From: Paragemmobacter ruber
GTDB lineage: Bacteria; Pseudomonadota; Alphaproteobacteria; Rhodobacterales; Rhodobacteraceae
Length of the DNA: 64,000 bases
Direction of reading: 5' to 3'
Assembly: GCF_009908315.1 (NCBI RefSeq)
Contig: NZ_JAAATW010000002.1
Location: 620,001 to 684,000 of the forward strand
Part shown: positions 33,926-42,291 of the stretch, in pieces
How the letters are laid out: each line of letters starts with the position of its first letter
Numbering within the stretch: position 1 is the first letter of the stretch
The notes under the pieces: generated by a model
What the model was told of the DNA's origin: nothing
What the model saw: only the letters and a program-made list of their open reading frames with translations
The model's database searches: none
Made by a program: the position numbers and the translations under genes

Positions 33926-35473
33926 TCAGTCGGTCTTCAATCCGTCCCATACGGGTTCCAGCGCCAGTCGTGCAGCGCGATAATCGGGGTAGCGGCGGGC
34001 GTAAAGCGCGGTCAGGTCGGGATCGGCAGGCTCGGCCGGGCCGAGGGCGGGCGTGACCCAGTCGGCGATGCAGGCCGCCATGTCGGGATAAAGGCCGTTG
34101 GCCACGGCGGCCATCATGGCCGCCCCGGCCGCGCCGGCCTCTTCGCGCGAAGAGACGCGGGTGGGTGCGCCGACAGCGGCGCCCAGCACCCGGCGCAGCG
34201 CAGAGGATCGCGCGGCCCCGCCGGTCAGGCGCAGTTCGGCGGGCATCGCCCCCATCGCGGCATAGCAATCGCGGGCCGATAGCCCGAGCCCTTCGATCAC
34301 CGCGCGCATCAGATCGGGGAAGCGGTGGCGCATCGACAGCCCGATCAGGCTGGCCCGGGCGGCGGCGTTCACGAAGGGGCCGCGCTCGCCCGCGTCCGAG
34401 ATATAGGGGTGATAGATCAGTGCGCCCGGCGTGCTGTCGGCCATCCAGCCGTCGATCCGCGCGATCAGGGCGGCGCGGTCCTGCGGGGCGCCGAAACTGG
34501 CCAGAAGATCGCCCGCCAGCGCCAGGGCCCAGTCGATGTTCAGCGTGGCCGCCATGTTGGATTGCAGCATGGCAATCATGCCGGGCAGGGGCAGGCACAT
34601 CACATAGCCTGTCAGCGCGTCGTTCAGCACGGCGTCGGCCGCCGCCTGCGCGCGCATGTGCATGCCCGTCGATCCGATGATGGTGCAGGCGGCGGGCGCA
34701 TCGGTCACGATGCCTGCCCCCAGCGCGGTGCAGACCACATCGACATAGCCAAGGCTGACGGGCGTTCCGGCGCGCAGGCCGGTGTCCTGCGCGGCGGCCT
34801 CGGTCAGGGGATGGGTGATCTGGCTGCCGTCAAGGATCGGCGGCAGGAGATGGCACTGCGCCTGCAGGCCCAGCGCCGCGATGGCGGTGTCGGAATAGGC
34901 GCGGGTGCGGAAGTCGCCGAAGGTGAAGCAGGCCTCGGACGGATCGGTGGCGCGGATGCCGGTCAGGTTCAGATAGAGCCAGTCCTTGGGATGCAGCGCC
35001 ACCTCGGCTGCCGCCACCATTTCGGGGGTGGTCGCCAGCATATGCGCGATCTGGCTGCCCTGCTGGCACACGTTCAGCCCCGATCCCGTGTGGTGGAACC
35101 GCGCGCGGTCGGCCTCGGTCCCGCGCAGGCGCTTCACCGTGGCGGCGGCGCGGGCATCGAGCCAGATCCAGCCTTCTGTGACGGGGCGGTTCTCTGCCCC
35201 CACAAGCCATGTCCCGTCGCCCTGCGCCGTCACCGCCAGTGCCAGCGTGCGGGCGGCGAGGTTTTCCACCTTGCCGGCCAGCGCGCGCAGGGTGGCCGCG
35301 CAATCGGCCCAGGTGCGTGCCATGTCCTGATAGGCCGCGCCGTCGGGCCGGGTGGTATAGGTGTTGGGCGTGGCGGCGACGGCAAGCTGGCGACCGCCCG
35401 CATCAAAGGCCACGGCCTTGATGACCGAGGTGCCCGCGTCGATGCCGATCAGGATGCCGTCGCCCGAGGTCAT
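33926..35473 (-). CDS. eryA: Erythritol kinase (FGGY family)
   Basis: A 515-residue kinase that phosphorylates erythritol to L-erythritol 4-phosphate, the first committed step. Seen: the phosphate-1 loop ILIGIDAGTSVIKAVAFDAGG, the TAQGDGTWLVG block, GWIWLDARAA, the LGYVDVVCTALGAGI catalytic aspartate region, and the adenosine motif LTGGAARSSALRRVLG. The N-terminal 200 residues fit the EryA subgroup well from memory, and the operon carries eryB, eryC and eryD homologues. It overlaps the upstream ATPase gene by 4 bases. Confidence 0.85.
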   Translation of the reverse strand: MTSGDGILIGIDAGTSVIKAVAFDAGGRQLAVAATPNTYTTRPDGAAYQDMARTWADCAATLRALAGKVENLAARTLALAVTAQGDGTWLVGAENRPVTEGWIWLDARAAATVKRLRGTEADRARFHHTGSGLNVCQQGSQIAHMLATTPEMVAAAEVALHPKDWLYLNLTGIRATDPSEACFTFGDFRTRAYSDTAIAALGLQAQCHLLPPILDGSQITHPLTEAAAQDTGLRAGTPVSLGYVDVVCTALGAGIVTDAPAACTIIGSTGMHMRAQAAADAVLNDALTGYVMCLPLPGMIAMLQSNMAATLNIDWALALAGDLLASFGAPQDRAALIARIDGWMADSTPGALIYHPYISDAGERGPFVNAAARASLIGLSMRHRFPDLMRAVIEGLGLSARDCYAAMGAMPAELRLTGGAARSSALRRVLGAAVGAPTRVSSREEAGAAGAAMMAAVANGLYPDMAACIADWVTPALGPAEPADPDLTALYARRYPDYRAARLALEPVWDGLKTD

Positions 35474-36594
35474 GCCGCCAACTCGTTCCCATGCGACAGG
35501 GCAAGGCCCGTGGTCGGATCGAAGACATGCAGATCCTGCGGGCGGATTTCCACCCGGATCGGCTCGCCCTCGGACAGGGGGGCGCGGTCATGTTCCACCA
35601 GCACGATGGTCTTGCCCGCGAAGCTGGCCGCGATATGGCTCTGGTCGCCCAGCCACTGGTTGGCCACCACCCGCGCGGCTGCCCCCGTCTCCACGCGGTG
35701 GACGGCATAAGGCCGCACGCCGATCACCACCTGCTTGCGGTCAAGGAGCATCTTGCGCACGCGCGGGTCAAACGCCGCTTCGTCATAGCGCAGGTCCAGC
35801 CCGCCCGTCAGATCGAAGGTCAGCCGCCCCGCCGCGACCGACACGCTGGCGGGAAAGACGTTCATCGGCGGCTCGCCCACGAAGGTGCCGGTGAACAGGT
35901 TGGCAGGCCGCTCCTTGATCTCGGCCGGGCTGCCATATTGCTGCAAGACGCCCCCCTCCATCACCGCGATCCGGTCGGCCAGCGCGTTGGCCTCGGTCTG
36001 GTCATGGGTCACGAGGATGGCGGTCAGGCCGCGTTCCTTGACGTAATGCTTGATCCGCCCGCGCAACAGCGTGCGGAGCTGCGGTTCCAGCTGGCCCATG
36101 GGTTCGTCCAGCAGATGCAGATCGGCATCGCGGACGAGCGCGCGCGCAAGGCTTGCCCGCTGCTGCTGCCCGCCCGAGATGGACGAAGGGAAGCGGTCAA
36201 GGATATCGGTGATCTCCAGCATTTCCGTCACATGGGCCACGCGGCGGGCGACCTCGGCCTCGGCCAGACGGCTGGCCTTCAGGGCGAAGGCGATGTTGTC
36301 GCGCACGGTGACGGTGGGGTAGAGCGAATAGCCCTCGAAGGCCATGGCCACGTTGCGCCGGACGGGGGGCAGGGTCTGCACCTGTTTGCCCGCCAGTTCG
36401 ATCGTCCCGCGCGAGACGGTCTCGAAGCCTGCGATCATGCGCAGGGTGGATGTCTTGCCACAGCCCGACGATCCCAGAAGGGCGATGATGTCGCCCCGGG
36501 GCACATCCATCGAGATGGATTTGACCGCGTGCACGCCCTTGCCCACCGGGCCATAGAACTTGTCCACCGATTTCAGCGAAAGCTGCAGGCTCAT
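35470..36594 (-). CDS. ABC transporter ATP-binding protein (GlpT-like, polyol importer)
   Basis: One of two different ATPases in this importer, 374 residues. Walker A GSSGCGKTS, signature ISGGQQQRASLARAL and Walker B LHLLDEPMGQLEPQLR are present; the D-loop reads GQLE instead of SNLD. A C-terminal TOBE-type domain follows. The paired ATPases are the hallmark of the GlpSTPQV glycerol importer of rhizobia. With eryA next door the cargo is probably a tetritol. Overlaps both neighbours by 4 bases. Confidence 0.85.
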   Translation of the reverse strand: MSLQLSLKSVDKFYGPVGKGVHAVKSISMDVPRGDIIALLGSSGCGKTSTLRMIAGFETVSRGTIELAGKQVQTLPPVRRNVAMAFEGYSLYPTVTVRDNIAFALKASRLAEAEVARRVAHVTEMLEITDILDRFPSSISGGQQQRASLARALVRDADLHLLDEPMGQLEPQLRTLLRGRIKHYVKERGLTAILVTHDQTEANALADRIAVMEGGVLQQYGSPAEIKERPANLFTGTFVGEPPMNVFPASVSVAAGRLTFDLTGGLDLRYDEAAFDPRVRKMLLDRKQVVIGVRPYAVHRVETGAAARVVANQWLGDQSHIAASFAGKTIVLVEHDRAPLSEGEPIRVEIRPQDLHVFDPTTGLALSHGNELAA

Positions 36595-37703
36595 GCCACG
36601 TCCTCCTGACGCATCATCTTGTGCACCGGCGCGATGCGGCGGCCGGTCGCGCGATCAAACAGGATCGCCGCGCCCGCATCCACCGCCACATGCGCCTGTC
36701 CCGACGCAGGGCCGGGGGTGCCCGCTGGGCGCGACACCATGATCTCGCGCCCGCGCAGGGTCAGGACCAGCGTCACGGTCTTTTCATTCAGTGGCGTCTC
36801 CGCCTCGACCTCCACCGGGATGGCGCCGGGGGTGCCATCGGCCACGAAGCGCAGCGCCTCGGGGCGCAGGCCAAGAATGCAGGGCTGGCCGATCTGCGGG
36901 GCGTAGTCGTCGGCAAGCGGGATCGCCCGGTCCGAGATCATCGCCACCACCCGCCCGTCGCGCCGTTCCGGCACGATGTCCAGCAGGTTGATCACCGGAT
37001 CGCCGAAGAGCCGCGCGATATCCACATTGGCGGGGGCGTGGTAGATGTCGGCGGGCGTGCCCACCTGCTGGATGCCATGGCCGTTCATCACCGCGATGCG
37101 GTGCCCCAGCGCCATCGCCTCCTTGTAGTCCTGCGTGACGTAGATCACGGTGGCATTCTGATCCTTCAGCAGGCGCGGCAGTTCCAGCCGCATCTCGAAG
37201 CGCAGCTTGGCATCCACGTTGCGCAAGGGATCATCCAGCAGCAGCACCGACGGCTGCGCCGACAGGGCGCGCGCCAGCGCGGTGCGCTGCTTCTGCCCGT
37301 TGGACAGCTCTTTCGGCTTGTGGTGCAGCACATGGTCGATCTTCAGAAGACGCGCCACCTTTTCCACCGTTTCCGTCATCGCGCCCTTGCTCTGCCCCCG
37401 CGCCGTCAGCGGTGCGGCAATATTGGCGAAGGCGTCCATATGGGGAAACAGCGCGAAGTTCTGGAAGGCCATGCCGATGCCGCGATCTTCCGGCTCTACC
37501 CCGGCCATGTTCTGGCCGTTCACGCGGATCTCGCCCGCGTCGGGTTCGATCACCCCGGCGATCAGGCGCAGAAGCACCGTCTTGCCCGCGCCCGAGGGGC
37601 CGAAGAGCACCAGCGTTTCGCCCTTGGCGACCGACAGCGACAGGTCTTCGATCACCGTATTGGTCTTGAAGGCCTTGCGGATGTTTTTCAGTTCAATCGT
37701 CAT
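36591..37703 (-). CDS. ABC transporter ATP-binding protein (GlpS-like) with Asp in place of the catalytic Glu
   Basis: Second ATPase of the importer, 370 residues. Walker A GPSGAGKTVLL is intact. The signature reads LSNGQKQRTALARAL and Walker B reads VLLLDDPLRNVDAKLR, with Asp where the catalytic Glu usually stands (DEP). The switch His appears as YVTQDYKEAMALGH, with Gln in the usual His place. These changes suggest a weakly hydrolysing or regulatory half of an asymmetric ATPase pair. Confidence 0.85.
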   Translation of the reverse strand: MTIELKNIRKAFKTNTVIEDLSLSVAKGETLVLFGPSGAGKTVLLRLIAGVIEPDAGEIRVNGQNMAGVEPEDRGIGMAFQNFALFPHMDAFANIAAPLTARGQSKGAMTETVEKVARLLKIDHVLHHKPKELSNGQKQRTALARALSAQPSVLLLDDPLRNVDAKLRFEMRLELPRLLKDQNATVIYVTQDYKEAMALGHRIAVMNGHGIQQVGTPADIYHAPANVDIARLFGDPVINLLDIVPERRDGRVVAMISDRAIPLADDYAPQIGQPCILGLRPEALRFVADGTPGAIPVEVEAETPLNEKTVTLVLTLRGREIMVSRPAGTPGPASGQAHVAVDAGAAILFDRATGRRIAPVHKMMRQEDVA

Positions 37704-37706
37704 GGC

Positions 37707-38564
37707 TTATCCCTTGACGGCGCCCAGCGACAGACCTTCGACAAGGTAGCGCTGCGCATAGAGGGCGAGGGCGAAGGTGGGGGCGATGGACAGCACGATC
37801 CCGGCCGCCACCTGCCCGTACTGGATGCCGGATGCGGTGACAAAGGCCAGCGCGCCCACGGTGACGGGTTGCTTGTCCGCCGAGGCAAGGACCAGCGCAA
37901 AGACGAAGTTGTTCCAGGCAAAGATGAAGGACAACAGCCCCGCCGCCGCAATCCCCGGCCCCGCCAAGGGCAGCGCGATGCGCCGGAAGGTGGACCAGAA
38001 GTCATGCCCGGCGATACGGTAGGCATATTCGATATCGGCCGGGATATCCTCGAAATACCCGCGCACGATCCACAGGATCAGCGGCAGCACGATCAGCTGG
38101 TAGACCCAGATCAGCCCGCCATAGGTATTGGCCAGCCCGAGCTGTTGAAAATAGATCGTCAGCGGCAAGAGCACCAGCAGCGGCGGAGCAAAGCGGAAGG
38201 ACAGAAGCGTGAAGGCGATATCCTCGGACCCGCGGAACTTCAGCCGGGCAAAGGCATAGGCCGCAGGCACCCCGAGCAGCAGGCCGATGGCGACCGACGT
38301 CGTGGACAGGAACAGCGAGTTCCACAGATTGCCCATGAAATCGATGTTCAGCGTGCCGGCCGCCGTCTCCAGCCGCCCGGTGATCAGCGCGGTATAGTTC
38401 TCGAGCGTCGGCATGAAGACGACCGAGGGCGGCACGCGCAGGATCGTCTCGTTGGTCTGGAAGCTCATCAGCACGATCCAGACGATGGGGAACATGAAGA
38501 ACAGGCAGACCAGCGTCAGGGCGATGCCGCGCAGCAGGCGTTCGAGGGGGGAATGGGTTTCCAT
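37707..38564 (-). CDS. Carbohydrate ABC transporter permease (MalG/UgpE type)
   Basis: A 285-residue six-segment permease. First segment GIALTLVCLFFMFPIVWIVLMSF is followed by a periplasmic region. The EAA loop reads YAYRIAGHDFWSTFRRIALPLAGPGI near residues 190-215. The C-terminal LVEGLSLGAVKG ending is typical of the MalG subgroup. It lies 9 bases after the partner permease and 3 bases before the GlpS-like ATPase gene. Confidence 0.88.
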   Translation of the reverse strand: METHSPLERLLRGIALTLVCLFFMFPIVWIVLMSFQTNETILRVPPSVVFMPTLENYTALITGRLETAAGTLNIDFMGNLWNSLFLSTTSVAIGLLLGVPAAYAFARLKFRGSEDIAFTLLSFRFAPPLLVLLPLTIYFQQLGLANTYGGLIWVYQLIVLPLILWIVRGYFEDIPADIEYAYRIAGHDFWSTFRRIALPLAGPGIAAAGLLSFIFAWNNFVFALVLASADKQPVTVGALAFVTASGIQYGQVAAGIVLSIAPTFALALYAQRYLVEGLSLGAVKG

Positions 38565-38573
38565 GATCAGACC

Positions 38574-39497
38574 TCAGGCATTGCCGCGCTGCTTTTCACG
38601 CAGCCTCAGCCAGTTCTTGATGAAGATGTTCGACAGCACATAGGTGATGGCCCACAGGATCATCAGCAGCGCCGCCGACCGGCCCACATTGGTGGATTGG
38701 AAGAAGTTGAGATAGGCCTCGACCTGGAAGACGGTCAGCGTGTCGCCGGGTCCGCCCTGCGTCATGGCATAGATGATGTCGAACTGCTGGATGCTCTCGA
38801 TCACGCGGAACAGCGTTGCGGTCAGCAGGAAGGGCGTGAGCATGGGCAGGGTGATGCGCCAGAAGACAAAGAGCCGCGGCACCCCGTCCAGCGCCGCCGC
38901 CTCAAACGGCTGGGGCGGCAGCGACCGCAGACCGGCCAGCAGCAGGATCATGATGAAGGGCGTGTAGACCCAGACATCGACGATCACCACGGTCAGCATG
39001 GCCGTGCTGGGATCGGACGCCCAGTTGAAGTTCTCAAGCCCCAGAAGGGTGGCGAAATAGGACAGGATGCCGAAGCCCGGGTTCGTCATCAGCTTCCACA
39101 TCAGCGCGGCCAGCGCGGGCGCGGTCATCAGCGGCATCAGCAGCATGATGGAGATGAAATTGTTCAGCCGTGTCCGTTTCTGCAGCAAAAGCGCGATGCC
39201 GAGGCCCAGCAGAAGCTCTACCGTCACGGTCAGGAAGGCATAGGTGACAGAGACCTTCAGCGTGTTCCAGAAGGCGGAATCCGTCAGGAAGTTCAGATAG
39301 TTCTGACCCCAGTTGAACTCGCGCGCCCAAGGCTGCGACAAGCGGTAGCGCTGCAGCGAATAGACCACCGCCGTGAGGAACGGGATCAGGATGCCGATGC
39401 AGGTCAAGAGCGCGGGAAGCGACAGAAGATAGGGCAGCACCTTCCGGCTGACGCGGAAACGGCGGCGGCGCGGCAGATCGGGCGCGGCGGTGGTCAT
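38574..39497 (-). CDS. Carbohydrate ABC transporter permease (MalF/UgpA type)
   Basis: A 307-residue permease with a basic N-terminus and first segment VLPYLLSLPALLTCIGILIPFLTAVVYSL. The EAA loop reads FEAAALDGVPRLFVFWRITLPMLTPF. It forms the channel with the MalG-type permease. The gene is separated from the binding-protein gene by 129 bases that contain a strong hairpin. Confidence 0.88.
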   Translation of the reverse strand: MTTAAPDLPRRRRFRVSRKVLPYLLSLPALLTCIGILIPFLTAVVYSLQRYRLSQPWAREFNWGQNYLNFLTDSAFWNTLKVSVTYAFLTVTVELLLGLGIALLLQKRTRLNNFISIMLLMPLMTAPALAALMWKLMTNPGFGILSYFATLLGLENFNWASDPSTAMLTVVIVDVWVYTPFIMILLLAGLRSLPPQPFEAAALDGVPRLFVFWRITLPMLTPFLLTATLFRVIESIQQFDIIYAMTQGGPGDTLTVFQVEAYLNFFQSTNVGRSAALLMILWAITYVLSNIFIKNWLRLREKQRGNA

Positions 39498-39572
39498 GGG
39501 ATATGTCCTTCCGATCCCCGATCCGTGCCGGGGTGTTCAGGGCGCAAGTGCGGTGTCATCTCGGGCGGGTGC

Positions 39573-39599
39573 GGGTGACGGGCGCTGTGCCCGTCACCC
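39573..39599 (-). promoter_or_regulatory. Intercistronic hairpin between polyol-binding protein and permease genes
   Basis: GGGTGACGGGC (39573-39583) and GCCCGTCACCC (39589-39599) form a perfect 11-bp stem with a 5-base loop. In the direction of transcription (leftward) it follows the binding-protein stop and is not followed by T residues. It probably limits read-through or protects the upstream mRNA, so that the binding protein is made in excess. Confidence 0.6.
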
Positions 39600-39626
39600 C
39601 CTTTGCTTTGGGCGATCCCGGGGCGA

Positions 39627-41069
39627 TCAGCCCAGACCGGCCTCTTTCAGCTGGTTGTTGACGCTTTCGGCCAGCTGGTCCAGCCCTTCGTCCACCGGCA
39701 CTTCCTTGGCCACCATCTTCTGCAGCGTCGCCGCCCATTCCGTGGTCAGGTCAAAGAACAGAGGCTGCGGCGTGAACTTGATCGACGCACCGGGGGCCGA
39801 GGCATCGTGCATCTCGACATAGCCCGGATAGGATTTCGACAGCTTGTCGCGGAAGGCCCCATCCGCCCAGACCGAAGCCCGCGCCGGATTGACGAGGTCC
39901 ATCTTCTGCGCGCCGAACAGGCCATGTTCCGGCCCGGTCACCCATTGCAGGAAGTACCAGGTCGCATCCTTGTCGGCCGAGAAGGACGACATGGCCATCG
40001 ACCAGATCCAGATGTTCGGCGTCGGGGCCGCCGCCGCCGCATTGGCCTTGAACGCCGAGAAGGCGAGGTTGCCAGCTTCGGCATTGCCCGCACCGTTCAT
40101 GAAGTAGCCAAGGATATCGGCATCGAACATCATCGCCGACTTGCCCGCGCCCACATCGGTGCCGACCTGATACCATGTGTGGGTGGACCAGTCCGGCGCG
40201 CCGGAATCCTGAATCATCTGCACCCATTTACGATGGTATTCCTTCGACACATCCGTGTTCATCGCGGCCGACAGCTTGCCTTCCGCGTCGATGTTGAGGT
40301 CCTTCTGGTCAAAGTTCGCATAGCCCGACAGGAAGCCCGGGTGGATCGTCGCCCAGGACCGCGAGCCGCGCACACCGATGCCATAGCCACCGTTCATCAC
40401 GGCCTTGGCCTTGGCAGCGGTTTCCAGCAGTTCGTCGATGTTGGTGGGAACAGCCAGACCGTTCGCATCGAAGATGCGCTTGTTGTAGGTCAGGTTGTTC
40501 TGCTCATAGGCCAGCGGGATACACCACTGCTTGGCATCGTCCGAACCCAGCGCGCCACCTGGCTGGCCGTTCCAGGCGCAGGACTTGATCACGCCCGGCA
40601 GGAAGTCGTCCCAGGCGTAAAGCGGGTTGGTCTTGGCTGGATCCTTGGCCCACTGGCCCAGATCCTCGCACCAGCCGGCGGGGCCATAGGTCCAGGTCAT
40701 GTAGGCGCCGGTCATGAAGGCGTCGTATTCGCTGGAGCCGGAGGAGAGCGCGGCAGTCACCTTGTCGAAATAGACATCCTCGGGGAAGACGTCATAGGTG
40801 ACTTCCATACCCGTCAGCGACTTGAAGTTGTCGATGTTGGCGATCATCGCGTCGGTATAGGGGTGCTTGTTGAGCAGAAGCTTGACCGTCTTGCCCGCAT
40901 GGGCCTTCCAGTCGAAATCCGCCGCCAGCGCGCGCGTCGCGGCCGCGTTCAGCAACACGCCGCCCATCGCCGTGGACAGCCCCAGCGCGCCGAGACCCTT
41001 GATCAGCCCCCGGCGGCTGACCGAGCCGCGGATATAGGCATCTATCAGGTCCTTTTCCTTATCGTACAT
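39627..41069 (-). CDS. Extracellular solute-binding protein family 1, polyol importer
   Basis: A 480-residue periplasmic receptor. The N-terminus (MYDKEKDLIDAYIRGSVSRRGLIKGLGALGLST) carries a twin-arginine motif followed by a hydrophobic stretch ending ATRALA. The body (KTVKLLLNKHPYTDAMIANIDNFKSLTGMEVTYDVFPEDVYFDK) is a family 1 sugar-binding type. It is the first transporter gene behind the SorC regulator with GGGAGGAG ahead of ATG. The ligand is inferred as erythritol or a related polyol from the operon. Confidence 0.85.
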   Translation of the reverse strand: MYDKEKDLIDAYIRGSVSRRGLIKGLGALGLSTAMGGVLLNAAATRALAADFDWKAHAGKTVKLLLNKHPYTDAMIANIDNFKSLTGMEVTYDVFPEDVYFDKVTAALSSGSSEYDAFMTGAYMTWTYGPAGWCEDLGQWAKDPAKTNPLYAWDDFLPGVIKSCAWNGQPGGALGSDDAKQWCIPLAYEQNNLTYNKRIFDANGLAVPTNIDELLETAAKAKAVMNGGYGIGVRGSRSWATIHPGFLSGYANFDQKDLNIDAEGKLSAAMNTDVSKEYHRKWVQMIQDSGAPDWSTHTWYQVGTDVGAGKSAMMFDADILGYFMNGAGNAEAGNLAFSAFKANAAAAAPTPNIWIWSMAMSSFSADKDATWYFLQWVTGPEHGLFGAQKMDLVNPARASVWADGAFRDKLSKSYPGYVEMHDASAPGASIKFTPQPLFFDLTTEWAATLQKMVAKEVPVDEGLDQLAESVNNQLKEAGLG

Positions 41070-41097
41070 TCCTACTCCTCCCTTTGTGTCTGAGCCG

Positions 41098-42063
41098 TTA
41101 ACCGGTCAGGCCGTGTGCAAGCGCATGTGCCGTGCGCTCGTCGGTGATGAGCCCGCCGAGCAGGCCGCTCATCAGGACAGACCTGATCGCCCAGGTCTTT
41201 TCCGCGCCGCCAGCGATGGCGACGATCTTGCGTTCCCTCAGCTCCTCCAGCCCGAGGGAAAGCGTCCGCTGGGTGAGCGATGTCTCGATCGCCCGCCCCT
41301 GTTCGTCAAAGAAATGGCCGAGGATTTCGCCAAGGCCGCCCTGTGCCTTGACCTCGGTGATCTCGGGCATCTCGACCATGCGCGAGGCGACGAGCTGCGC
41401 ATGGGGTTCGGCGGTGCCGATCCCCACCAGCATCAGATCGGCCGAGGCCGCCAGCCGGAACACATCCGACACGCCGCGCTGCGCCAGCAGAACCTCGCGG
41501 TCCTCGACCGTGTTGGCAAAGAAGGGGACAGGCATCACATAGGCCTGCGCGCCGGTCTTTTCGGCAAGGCGGTGGATCACGTCATGGGGGTTGGCCGCGT
41601 AGTTCCGCGTCAGCCCGCCCAGAAGCGAAACGAACCGCACCGAGGCCGCATCGACATGCGACATCTCGCGCACAGCCGCCGCCAGCGTCCGGCCATGGCC
41701 CACGCCGATCACGCCTTTCGGGTGGGCGTCGATCATCCGGTGGATATAGCCCGCCCCGGCATGGCCCAGCGCCCGGAAGGGAAGCCCCTCTTCGGCCAGA
41801 TCCGGCACGATCTCGCAGTAGTCGAGGTTGTACTGGCCCGCCAGACGATCTTCCAGCTCCACCAGTTCGGCAACGTCGCCGTCGATCGTCACCTTGACGA
41901 CCCCGGATTCAGCCATCCGCGTGATCAGCCGATGCGCCTTCACCCCGGTGATCCCCAACCGCTTGGCCACCTCGGCCTGCGTCAGGCCGCCGGCGTAATG
42001 CAACCAGGCAGCCCGCACGGCAAGGCTGTCCTCGGCATCCCGGATGCGGTGCCCGCGCGCCAT
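41098..42063 (-). CDS. eryD: SorC-family sugar-binding transcriptional regulator (EryD)
   Basis: A 321-residue regulator. The N-terminal HTH reads AAWLHYAGGLTQAEVAKRLGITGVKAHRLITRMAESG, followed by the SorC effector domain (GVGHGRTLAAAVREMSHV, LLGGLTRNYAANPHDVIHRLAEKTGA, VGIGTAEPH). It opens the leftward tetritol operon. ATG 42063 has GGGAGG upstream; an earlier in-frame start at 42144 would run through the operator. EryD represses the ery operon until an erythritol metabolite binds in Brucella, and the same is expected here. Confidence 0.87.
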   Translation of the reverse strand: MARGHRIRDAEDSLAVRAAWLHYAGGLTQAEVAKRLGITGVKAHRLITRMAESGVVKVTIDGDVAELVELEDRLAGQYNLDYCEIVPDLAEEGLPFRALGHAGAGYIHRMIDAHPKGVIGVGHGRTLAAAVREMSHVDAASVRFVSLLGGLTRNYAANPHDVIHRLAEKTGAQAYVMPVPFFANTVEDREVLLAQRGVSDVFRLAASADLMLVGIGTAEPHAQLVASRMVEMPEITEVKAQGGLGEILGHFFDEQGRAIETSLTQRTLSLGLEELRERKIVAIAGGAEKTWAIRSVLMSGLLGGLITDERTAHALAHGLTG

Positions 42064-42096
42064 CGATCCTCCCCATCGTGACGGACCGGTTTCCCG

Positions 42097-42135
42097 ATCT
42101 GTAATTTTTTCTCCCTTGTGTAAGTTTTTACAGAT
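42097..42135 (-). promoter_or_regulatory. Operator region of the leftward tetritol operon
   Basis: On the plus strand ATCTGTAA (42097-42104) and TTACAGAT (42128-42135) form an inverted repeat, and within it TGTAA (42119-42123) with TTACA (42128-42132) form a tighter palindrome with a 4-base spacer. The block is AT-rich, lies 34-72 bases upstream of eryD, and is the natural site for EryD and the promoter. Confidence 0.55.
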
Positions 42136-42291
42136 TCGCCCCATCTGTCAATCCGCTTCCTGCGCGGATGGGCCGCAGGGTGACGCGGCACCCGGCCCAA
42201 GCCGCGTGTAGCGGGCCGGGGTGCAGGGCAGGGTGGGGCGGTGGCAGGGCGGTGGCGGTGGGGCGCGCGGCTGCGGGCGGGGAAAAGGCGA

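Noticed and set aside
36621-39578. A 985-codon plus-strand frame opposite the polyol transporter genes
   Set aside because: Antisense shadow of four ABC genes with intact motifs.
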